64,000 nt of DNA from an uncultured Geobacteraceae bacterium (GTDB lineage: Bacteria; Desulfobacterota; Desulfuromonadia; Geobacterales; Pseudopelobacteraceae): contig CAINRC010000128.1 in the NCBI GenBank assembly GCA_903852495.1, forward strand, positions 1 to 64,000. The letters run 5' to 3'. This document shows positions 23,687-31,288 of this stretch, piece by piece. Each line of letters starts with the position of its first letter. Positions within the stretch are counted from its first letter, which is position 1. Under the pieces are notes generated by a model. It was not told where the DNA came from and made no database searches. It saw only the letters and a program-made list of their open reading frames with translations. A program made the position numbers and the translations under genes.

Positions 23687-26099
23687 GGCGGTTAAACCTC
23701 ATGAGACGCAGGGAGTTAAGTGATACCAGCAGTGAACTGGCGGTCATGGCTACGGCGGCGTACACCGGAGTGAGGTGTCCGGCCATGGCCAGCGGTATGC
23801 CGACTACATTATACACGAAAGCCCAGCCAAGGTTCTGCCTGATAATTCTCATGGTGGCCCGGCTGAGATGGTACGCCGTGGCAATGCGGGACAGGTCATC
23901 GCCGGTGATGATGACATCGGCGTTTTCCAGGGCTATGTCGCTTGATCCTGACAGGGAACAGCTCACCGTGGCGGCAGCCAGCGCCGGTGCGTCATTGACG
24001 CCGTCACCGACCATCAGTACCCGCTGCCCCTGCTGCAGAAGTTCGGTGACATATTCAAGCTTCTGATCCGGAGTCATCCCCCCCAGGGCAGACGAGACGC
24101 CGACCTCCTCCGCGATACGGTCTACGGTAAACTGATGGTCGCCACTGATGATGGCACTGGTAATCCCCGCCGCCGCAAGTCCGGAAACGGCATCCCCCGC
24201 CCCCGTCCGCAGCTGATCGATAAGCAGGAAACGCCCGGCCTGTTGACCGTCAATGGCTACCAGAACCGCCGTTGCGGAGCCGGCGGAGTGTAGTTCGGAA
24301 GCCGGAGAGATTCCCTGTTCCTGCAGAAACACCCCGCTGCCGCACAGCACACGCTCACCGCCGGGCAGAACCCCTGAAATCCCCCTTCCCGGCACGGCGT
24401 GAAAATCACGGCACGCTTCCGGCTGATACCCCTGTTCCGCCGCGTGCCGGACGATGGCGCGGGCCAGCGGATGGGCGGCCTGTTCCTCAACCGTCGCTGC
24501 CGCCTGGAGAACGGCCGATTCGGCAAAGGCGGAGTATGTTTCAAAGCGGATAACCCCCGGCAGACCACGGGTTACCGTGCCGGTTTTATCGAACAGCGCA
24601 TAATCGGTCGTCGCCAGTCGCTCGATGACATCCCCCCCCCGCAGGATAATGCCGAGTCCTGCCGAGCGGCTGCAGGCAGCCAGAACCGCCGCAGGAACCG
24701 CCAGCCCCATGGCGCAGGGACAGGCGATCAGAACCACCGACAGCGCCGACATAACCGCCACAGCGGCACTGTCCCCGAAATAGAGAAGACGCCCGGCACA
24801 AACCAGCAGCGCCAGCAGAATAACCGCCGGCACGAACCAGGCGGAAACCCGGTCGGCCAACTGCTGCAGCCCCGGCTTCCCGGCCTGTGCCATCTGCACC
24901 AGGGATGCCACCCGCATGAGGTAACTCTGCCCCACCGGCCGGAGTGCCTGCACCGTCACCGGGGCCGCCACGTTGACACAGCCGGAGCGCACTTCATCGC
25001 CGCCGGTCAGCAGAACCGGCTGGCTTTCGCCCGTGGCCAGGGACTGATCCACCTCGGTTTCACCTTCCAGAATCAGGCAATCCACCGGGAAGCGTTCCCC
25101 CTGACGGACCAGCAGCAGATCTCCCGGCCTCACCTCATCAACATCCACCGTGCAACTGCCCCCGTCCCGCAGCAGCGTCGCCCGCTGGGGTGACGAGGTG
25201 TACAGGGAACTGATGCCGGACATGGCACGCCGCCGGACGGACAGTTCAAGGAGACGGCCGATCAGCACAAAGGTCACAATGGTGGCGGCACTCTCGAAGT
25301 AGGTTTCCTGGCCGTGCAGCAGCGCCCAGGCGCTGTAGAGCCAGGCAGAAAGCGCACCCATGGCGATAAGCAGGTCCATGCCGGGGGATGCTGTTTTGAG
25401 CGACCGCCAGGCACCGGCCATAAACGGCCAGCCGGAGTAGAACACCACCGGCGTTGTCACCAGGAGCGAAACATACTGGAGAAATTGTTTCATCTCCTCC
25501 CCCATCCCCTGAAAATAGCCGGCATACAGGGCATAGGAGTAGGCCATGAGTTGCATGGTAAGAAAAAGCGCCGTACCGAAACGGAGCAGCAGGTCATTGC
25601 GCTCCCGCTGCGCTTCCTGTTCCGACCGACCGGCCGAATAGGGGCGCGGTGAATAGCCGAGTCGGGTGACTACGGAGAACAGCTCCAGCGGCGTAACAAG
25701 CGCCGGATCGAAGCGGAGCGATGCGATGCCGCCGCTGTAGGAAATGCTGACATGCTCAACCCCCGGCACCCGGACCAGCATCCGCTCCAGCAGCCAGACG
25801 CAGGCGGGACAGGTGATGCCGCCGATCAGGATGTCGAACCGGCAGAGATCCCCTTCCGGGGTCAGATACCGGGCCAGATCGGCATCATTGAAGGGTGCGG
25901 GAAGCGCCTCGGCCACCGTCGGAACCGCACGGCCGGAGCGGAGATAAAAATCCTCCAGCCCGGCAGCGCAGATCATCCGGTGCGCCCCCTGACAGCCCCG
26001 GCAGCAGAAGACGGTGCCGTTGTCGCCGTCACCGCTGATTCCCTTCCAGCGGAAGCTGATACCGCAGTGGCTGCAGGTCTGTTCAGCGAAGAGGGTCAT
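23679..26099 (-). CDS. ccoI: Copper-transporting P1B-type ATPase CcoI/FixI
   Basis: An 806-residue heavy-metal ATPase that delivers copper for cbb3 oxidase maturation. The N-terminus has a cysteine-rich segment (CSHCG and CCRGCQG), then an HMA domain with GGITCPACVW. Eight membrane segments are expected. The key motifs are all present: TGES in DQSLATGESQP, CPC in LIACPCAMGLA, the phosphorylated Asp in FDKTGTVTRG, and GDGVNDAPAL. The gene overlaps ccoG upstream (ATGA) and ccoS downstream. The adjacent ccoG and ccoS separate it from general copper-efflux CopA. Confidence 0.95.
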   Translation of the reverse strand: MTLFAEQTCSHCGISFRWKGISGDGDNGTVFCCRGCQGAHRMICAAGLEDFYLRSGRAVPTVAEALPAPFNDADLARYLTPEGDLCRFDILIGGITCPACVWLLERMLVRVPGVEHVSISYSGGIASLRFDPALVTPLELFSVVTRLGYSPRPYSAGRSEQEAQRERNDLLLRFGTALFLTMQLMAYSYALYAGYFQGMGEEMKQFLQYVSLLVTTPVVFYSGWPFMAGAWRSLKTASPGMDLLIAMGALSAWLYSAWALLHGQETYFESAATIVTFVLIGRLLELSVRRRAMSGISSLYTSSPQRATLLRDGGSCTVDVDEVRPGDLLLVRQGERFPVDCLILEGETEVDQSLATGESQPVLLTGGDEVRSGCVNVAAPVTVQALRPVGQSYLMRVASLVQMAQAGKPGLQQLADRVSAWFVPAVILLALLVCAGRLLYFGDSAAVAVMSALSVVLIACPCAMGLAVPAAVLAACSRSAGLGIILRGGDVIERLATTDYALFDKTGTVTRGLPGVIRFETYSAFAESAVLQAAATVEEQAAHPLARAIVRHAAEQGYQPEACRDFHAVPGRGISGVLPGGERVLCGSGVFLQEQGISPASELHSAGSATAVLVAIDGQQAGRFLLIDQLRTGAGDAVSGLAAAGITSAIISGDHQFTVDRIAEEVGVSSALGGMTPDQKLEYVTELLQQGQRVLMVGDGVNDAPALAAATVSCSLSGSSDIALENADVIITGDDLSRIATAYHLSRATMRIIRQNLGWAFVYNVVGIPLAMAGHLTPVYAAVAMTASSLLVSLNSLRLMRFNRHG

Positions 26100-27298
26100 G
26101 GCGAAACGGACACCGTCGCGGTCGGTCGGCCATCGGACACAAGTTCAAGCAGTATTTTTGCAGGGGGGGTGCTGTTGCGGGGAATATGGATCATGAAGAT
26201 CACATCCCGATGCTGGTTGGCTGCGATGGTGATATCGCGGGTCTGGCCAAGCAGTTCGACTCTGCCGGAGGGTTCACCGGCAATCCGGAGGGAATAGACA
26301 CGGGATTTTTCGGACCGGTTGCCGATAATCGCCCGCCAGGGGAACGCCACGGAACCGTCCGGCAGAGTGCGGGAGTCGGCCGTTGCCACCCGCTGCACAG
26401 CAAAGGCGGTCTCACTTCTGTTCACCACCCCCCAGACGAGCGCCCCCGTTAGCACCAAGGTCGCGGTCAGTAGTGCGATGGTGGTATTTCCCATGCGGAA
26501 GCCGGTTCCTTTCACGGTGCCGAAACGGTAATCGATCAGACCGAAACCATCCGGCCGCCGCTCCATGACACCACGGCACGCATCGATACAGCGGCCGCAG
26601 CCGATACATTCAACCTGGAATCCGGTGCGGATATCAATCCCCATGGGGCAGGTTTTGATACAGGCATTGCAGCGAAGGCAGCGGTCACGGCTTTCCTCCA
26701 GAAACGTCAGGTTCAGGGTGCCGGCATCCATCAGCGCGGTCTGAAACCGTCCGTACGGGCAGTAACTGTGGCAGAAACTCCGCTTGACCAGAATCAGGTT
26801 GAGGTAGCCGAGCAGGGTCAGCAGCAGAAAGGTGTAAAACATAGCCTGATGATCGGAGAAATGGAGGAGGTTCGAGGCGGCCTGCCGGGGCGACATGAAC
26901 CAGCAGAACAGGTTGAAAGCTCCCAGTGAGGCGACAACCAGTGCAAAGAAGTGTTCAGAAACTCGGGCAACAGCAGGGGACACCTGTTTCCGGCTTGTGC
27001 GTCCCAGCAGTTCCGCAAGATCGTTAAACACCGTCTGCGGACAGAGCCAGCCGCACCAGACCCGCCCCAGAACCGCCGTCACCAGCAGGAAGGAAACAAC
27101 AAACAGCAGGATCACCAGCAGCAGAAGATAAAACTGATCAATCCGGAGCGGCATCCCGGCCAGAAAGAGCGTCATTTTATCAATATCCATCCGCAGAAAC
27201 GGATTACCGGATATGGAAGCAAACGGGAGCAGCAGCGCTGCGGCGATCAGCAGACCCTGGACGAACTGGCGTTTATTGGTGATGCGGGGAAGGGGCAT
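26096..27298 (-). CDS. ccoG: cbb3 oxidase accessory ferredoxin-like protein CcoG/RdxA
   Basis: A 400-residue inner-membrane iron-sulfur protein of the FixG/CcoG family, associated with copper reduction for cbb3 oxidase assembly. It has several membrane helices, a CGWLCPQTVF motif, a CPYGRFQ motif, and two [4Fe-4S] ferredoxin motifs: CLRCNACIKTCP and CIGCGRCIDAC. The C-terminal periplasmic domain is Ig-like. The start at 27298 (MPLPRITNKRQF) fits the family; the frame is open 18 codons further. It precedes ccoI with a 4-base overlap; the usual ccoH between them is missing, and the oxidase subunit genes ccoNOP are not in the window. Confidence 0.94.
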   Translation of the reverse strand: MPLPRITNKRQFVQGLLIAAALLLPFASISGNPFLRMDIDKMTLFLAGMPLRIDQFYLLLLVILLFVVSFLLVTAVLGRVWCGWLCPQTVFNDLAELLGRTSRKQVSPAVARVSEHFFALVVASLGAFNLFCWFMSPRQAASNLLHFSDHQAMFYTFLLLTLLGYLNLILVKRSFCHSYCPYGRFQTALMDAGTLNLTFLEESRDRCLRCNACIKTCPMGIDIRTGFQVECIGCGRCIDACRGVMERRPDGFGLIDYRFGTVKGTGFRMGNTTIALLTATLVLTGALVWGVVNRSETAFAVQRVATADSRTLPDGSVAFPWRAIIGNRSEKSRVYSLRIAGEPSGRVELLGQTRDITIAANQHRDVIFMIHIPRNSTPPAKILLELVSDGRPTATVSVSP

Positions 27299-27412
27299 AA
27301 CGATAACATCCTGATTGAACAAGGTTGACCGATTTTCGCTACTGTATAGCACATTAAACTGCGAAATGCTCGGATTTGGGAAAGGATGCCAGTTGAAGGC
27401 GGGTCGTACACT

Positions 27413-27447
27413 CCCCTCCTATTTTAGGAGGGGCCGGGGGTGGTAAG
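27413..27447. repeat. Hairpin repeat, family C, copy 1
   Basis: CCCCTCCT-ATTTT-AGGAGGGG followed by a GGGGGTGGTAAG tail. It matches 37681-37715 at 33 of 35 bases. The hairpin could act as a weak terminator; it lies in the intergenic region upstream of ccoG. Confidence 0.8.
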
Positions 27448-27490
27448 GTTTCGCACGTGAAGTTGATTGTTTTCGTTCGTTCCTCCCTCC

Positions 27491-27624
27491 CTCCCTTTCA
27501 AGGGCCGGGGTGGGGATGGGGTTACTTGTTTGGTTTCAGGGTGTTACCAAAAACGGCCCTATCCCCATCCCCATCCTAGCCTTGAAGTCTCCCCTGTTAA
27601 GTACCCTCTGGGGCATAAAGGGAG
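27491..27624. repeat. G-rich inverted-repeat region between ccoG and the ABC permease
   Basis: This occupies most of the gene-free stretch 27299-27655. CTCCCTTT (27491) pairs with AAAGGGAG (27617), and an inner pair (CAAGG...GGGGATGGGG at 27499-27524, with its imperfect complement at 27554-27584) encloses a short loop. The sequence is strongly purine-skewed and shows no reading frame with coding character. Confidence 0.6.
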
Positions 27625-27655
27625 ATTTAGGAGGTTTGCCGTTACAGAACCTAAC

Positions 27656-28414
27656 TCACTCCGCCATCTTCCTGCGAAAAATAAACACCGCAGCTACAAA
27701 CGCTACCAGTGCCGACAGTGACACCTGCAGTACGGGAAATGCCGCCAATTCTCCGGTAACCAGCGCCCGACGGGCACCTTCAAAAAGTGCGGTGGTCGGC
27801 AGCGCGCGCACCCAGGGAATGACGGAGGGGGGATAGGATGAGAGTGGAAAGAACAGCCCGGACATGAAGATCAGCGGCATGACCAGCACCGCCTCGACCT
27901 TGCCGATGGTCTCCGGCTTGTCCATGACCGTGCCGCTGATGATGCCGGCGCAGGAAAAGAGCGCCGATCCGGGGATCAGGAACAGCAGGTACTGGAGGAG
28001 ATGCTCCAGTGGGAAACGGAACGGGGTGATGGCAAAGATCACCAGGCCGACGGCGCACCCCTTGATGATGCCGTGGGTAAAGCCGGTGAGGATTTTGGCA
28101 ATGACAATTTCGGAAACCGAGATCGGGGTGACGCGGTATGACTCGATGGTGAACTGTACCCGGCGGTGAAACCAGAGACTCCAGACACTTTCATTGTAGG
28201 CGGCATTGACGGCGGTCATGGTGATCAGACCGGGGGCGATGAACAGGCTGTAGGGTGCGCCGTCCACCAAACCGATGTACCCCTGCATGCCGATGCCGAA
28301 AGCCAGATAAATCGTCAGCGGATAGGCAACCACTGCGACCAGTTCCGAGTATATGCTGCGGCGCAGGATCAGCATATCCCGCAGCCAGATTGCCACTGTC
28401 CCGGTGAGCATCAT
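27656..28414 (-). CDS. ABC-2 type transporter permease
   Basis: A 252-residue inner-membrane permease with about six hydrophobic segments and the ABC-2 exporter layout (NodJ/DrrB-like): an N-terminal cytoplasmic start, the AYNESVWSLWF region, and a C-terminal MSGLFFPLSSYPPSVIPWVR motif typical of this family. It partners with the ATPase encoded just upstream, overlapping it by 4 bases (ATGA). The exported substrate cannot be read from the sequence; related systems move lipids, polysaccharide precursors or drugs. Confidence 0.9.
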   Translation of the reverse strand: MMLTGTVAIWLRDMLILRRSIYSELVAVVAYPLTIYLAFGIGMQGYIGLVDGAPYSLFIAPGLITMTAVNAAYNESVWSLWFHRRVQFTIESYRVTPISVSEIVIAKILTGFTHGIIKGCAVGLVIFAITPFRFPLEHLLQYLLFLIPGSALFSCAGIISGTVMDKPETIGKVEAVLVMPLIFMSGLFFPLSSYPPSVIPWVRALPTTALFEGARRALVTGELAAFPVLQVSLSALVAFVAAVFIFRRKMAE

Positions 28415-29343
28415 TCCCTCACCTTCTCGCCGGTAAGAGAGATAAACACATCTTCAAGAGTTCTCTCCTTGAGGGATATACGCCGGATTGCCGCGCCATG
28501 CAGGGCGGTGACAATTTCCGAAACACATTCCCAGTGTTCAAGTGTTACCGTAACTTTATTACCCAACCGGCTGATATTTCTGGAGCATGACATGGCGCCG
28601 AGGAGTACCGCGTAGCGCTCACCCTCCCCTTCGGCAAATTCTATTTCATACACGGTAGCCCCGCTCAAACGATCCTTCAATTCCTGCGTGCTGCCGCTCG
28701 CGATCAGCCGGCCATGATCCATGATGGCGATCCGGTCGCAGAGCTGTTCAGCCTCCTCCAGATAATGGGTCGTGAGGAAAATCGTCATGCTCCCGGCCAG
28801 GGAACGGACGTATTCCCATACCGCCCGACGGGATTGCGGGTCAAGCCCGGTGGTCGGTTCATCAAGAAATAGAACCCGGGGTTGGTGGACAAGAGCACGG
28901 GCAATCACCAAGCGCCTTTGCATCCCCCCGGAAAAGGTATCGGGAAAATCCGTCTGCCGCCCCGCAAGCCCCATTAGTTCGAGCAGATCGTCGATACGTC
29001 CCTTGTACTGCCGCTTCTCCATGCCGTGCAGTCGCGCATGAAGTTCCAGGTTTTCACGGGCGGTCAGATACCGGTCGAGGCTGTTTTCCTGAGACACCAC
29101 TCCGATCATGCAGCGGATCGCCCGCCCGGAACTGAGGGTGTCCAACCCCTCGATGGTAACACTGCCGGAGCTTTGGTTCATGAGCGTAGTCAGGATACGG
29201 ATCAGGGTGGTCTTGCCGGCACCGTTGGGGCCGAGCAGGCCGAAGATAGTGCCCTGCTCCACCGAGAGATCAAATGAGTCAAGAGCGGTAAGGGCACCAT
29301 AGGATTTGGTGAGGGAGCGGGTAACAATTGAGGGGAGCGTCAT
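28411..29343 (-). CDS. ABC transporter ATP-binding protein, NodI/DrrA-like
   Basis: A 310-residue ATPase. Walker A is GLLGPNGAGKTT, the signature motif is FSGGMQRRL, Walker B is VLFLDEPTTGLDP, and the switch histidine is in IFLTTHYLEEAEQ. The C-terminal extension of about 80 residues is typical of DrrA/NodI exporters. The start at 29343 (MTLPSIVTRSLTKSYGALTA) is placed by family similarity and an AGGAA site; the frame continues upstream into the ubiD 3' end. It lies 7 bases after ubiD and overlaps the permease start, so the three genes are probably co-transcribed. Confidence 0.93.
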   Translation of the reverse strand: MTLPSIVTRSLTKSYGALTALDSFDLSVEQGTIFGLLGPNGAGKTTLIRILTTLMNQSSGSVTIEGLDTLSSGRAIRCMIGVVSQENSLDRYLTARENLELHARLHGMEKRQYKGRIDDLLELMGLAGRQTDFPDTFSGGMQRRLVIARALVHQPRVLFLDEPTTGLDPQSRRAVWEYVRSLAGSMTIFLTTHYLEEAEQLCDRIAIMDHGRLIASGSTQELKDRLSGATVYEIEFAEGEGERYAVLLGAMSCSRNISRLGNKVTVTLEHWECVSEIVTALHGAAIRRISLKERTLEDVFISLTGEKVRE

Positions 29344-29350
29344 AGTATTC

Positions 29351-31192
29351 CTAGATGATTCCGTGGAGCGGGCCGCCGGGGGCGGCAAGGGCGTCAAGCC
29401 TGCGTTCCACCGCCGGGTCATCTTCCAGCGGAGGGGCGTGGAACGGCTTGATCCGGGCGTCGATCACCAGGGGGCCGGCGCAGCCCCAGTGCCTGCCGCG
29501 GTTTACCGGGTTGATACCGTACATATCGGTCGCCGGGTTGGATCGGGTAAAGGTGACCCAGAGGAAGTTGTTCAGAGTCGCCGCCGTGAAGGTGCTGTCG
29601 TCGCAGATCACAATCAGGGGAAAACCGGTGTAGGAGGTGCGCCCTTCATGGAAACGGCAGAACTGCTCAATCAGAGGATCCCCCTCCCCCCTCGCTTGCT
29701 CAGACCGGGGGCCGGTTATGGCAAGAACCCCCGGTAGGCAGACGGCGGCAGGGCCGAATCCGGGCGGCAGTTCAAGACCGGCAGGCGCTTCCGTGGCAAG
29801 CTTCTGCCGCACCGGGCCGGCGGCGGCGATCACGACTTTGGAGCCTTCGTTCAGCCCGGAGCCGCTGTAGTCCAGGGTATCAACCGTTGTCGCGGTCTGG
29901 AAGTGCAGACCGGTCCGCCAGTCGGCACGCTCCAGCAGGTGCCCCAGAAATGCGGCGATGTCGTGGGTATGCAGTGACGGGGCATCCTCATCGGCGGCAA
30001 TCAGCAGATATTTGGCCAGTGACAGCTGTCCCTGGCCGAGGATGGCATTGGCAACGGTCAGCAGTTCCTGCGGCTGGCGGGTGGCGGCATATGGCACATA
30101 GCGTTCGCTGGCAATGGCCAGCAGCAGCGGATGGACACCGGCGGCATCCACGGCGTGCACCTCTTTTACCCCCGCCACAACGGTCGGAATCAGCGGACCG
30201 GTCAGTTCATGGATAAAGGCGCCGAAGCTGGTGTCTTCCTGGGGCGGGCGGCCGACAGTGGTAAACGGGAGGATGGCGTCCCGGCGGTGATACACCGCGT
30301 CAACCTCGATACAGGGGAATTCGTGGGTAAGGCTGTAATAGCCGAGATGATCGCCGAACGGCCCTTCCGGGAGGGTTCTGGCGGGGTGGACAACTCCGCT
30401 GATACAGAAATCCGCTTCGGACGAAACCGGCAGCTGTCCCGGCACTCTGGTCATGGGGATACGATGTCCGGCCAGCAGTCCGGCAAAGGAAAGTTCCGGC
30501 ATCCCTTCCGGCAGCGGCATGACGGCGGCGACAGTCATGGCCGGCGCCCCCCCCAGGAAGATGTTGACCCGGAGCAGCTCGCCCCGGGCAATGGCTTCAG
30601 CATGGTGGGCACCGATGCCGCGATGAATCTGGTAGTGGAGTCCGGCCTGTTTATCCTGCTGATAGCTGTTGCCGGAAATCTGAATCCGGTACATGCCCAG
30701 ATTTGATTTGGCAAAACCGGGATGGGACGGGCTTTCGCTGTACACCTGCGGCAGGGTCAAAAACGCGCCGCCGTCACGGGGCCATGACACAAGCTGCGGC
30801 AGGGCGGACAGAGTTGTTCTGCATTCAAGAAGCGGCGCCGTGGCGGTGGCACGCGGCAGGAGGTGCCAGGCGGCGAAGGGGGCTTTTGCCATATCAAGCG
30901 GATTTTTCAGCAGTGAAAAGGGATTTATTTTAAGGTCCACCAGTCGGCGGATATCATCCAGCGTATCCCGAAAGATGAAGCGGGTCCGCTCCAGGGTGCC
31001 GAAAAGGTTGCCCAGCAGCGGGAAGCCGCTGCCGACGGCATTGGTAAAGAGCAGCGCCGGCCCACCGGCCTGATACACACGCCGCTGCAACGCCCCGATT
31101 TCCAAATGGGGATCAAGCGGCGCGTCAATCCGGAGCAGCATGCCCCGGCGCTGAAGATCAGCCACACATTCCTGCAGATTCCTGTAACCCAT
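29351..31192 (-). CDS. UbiD-family prenylated-FMN decarboxylase
   Basis: A 613-residue decarboxylase of the UbiD family, whose members remove the carboxyl group from polyprenyl-hydroxybenzoate or related aromatic acids using prenylated FMN made by UbiX. The fold is recognisable from MGYRNLQECVADLQRRGMLL, EADFCISGVV and the active-site segment LPEGPFGDHLGYYSLTHEFP with its conserved glutamates. E. coli UbiD has 497 residues, so this is a longer form like those of menaquinone (futalosine) or aromatic-degrading pathways; the exact substrate is undetermined. No ubiX is adjacent. It heads the ABC exporter unit and is divergent from the histidine kinase gene. Confidence 0.88.
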   Translation of the reverse strand: MGYRNLQECVADLQRRGMLLRIDAPLDPHLEIGALQRRVYQAGGPALLFTNAVGSGFPLLGNLFGTLERTRFIFRDTLDDIRRLVDLKINPFSLLKNPLDMAKAPFAAWHLLPRATATAPLLECRTTLSALPQLVSWPRDGGAFLTLPQVYSESPSHPGFAKSNLGMYRIQISGNSYQQDKQAGLHYQIHRGIGAHHAEAIARGELLRVNIFLGGAPAMTVAAVMPLPEGMPELSFAGLLAGHRIPMTRVPGQLPVSSEADFCISGVVHPARTLPEGPFGDHLGYYSLTHEFPCIEVDAVYHRRDAILPFTTVGRPPQEDTSFGAFIHELTGPLIPTVVAGVKEVHAVDAAGVHPLLLAIASERYVPYAATRQPQELLTVANAILGQGQLSLAKYLLIAADEDAPSLHTHDIAAFLGHLLERADWRTGLHFQTATTVDTLDYSGSGLNEGSKVVIAAAGPVRQKLATEAPAGLELPPGFGPAAVCLPGVLAITGPRSEQARGEGDPLIEQFCRFHEGRTSYTGFPLIVICDDSTFTAATLNNFLWVTFTRSNPATDMYGINPVNRGRHWGCAGPLVIDARIKPFHAPPLEDDPAVERRLDALAAPGGPLHGII

Positions 31193-31288
31193 AGTTCCAA
31201 TCCCAGCCTTGAAAAGATTTCTTGACCCCGCGCAAGGTATCACTGTAATCATTGAATTACAATCGGGATTGCACCAGCCGGAGCCGCT

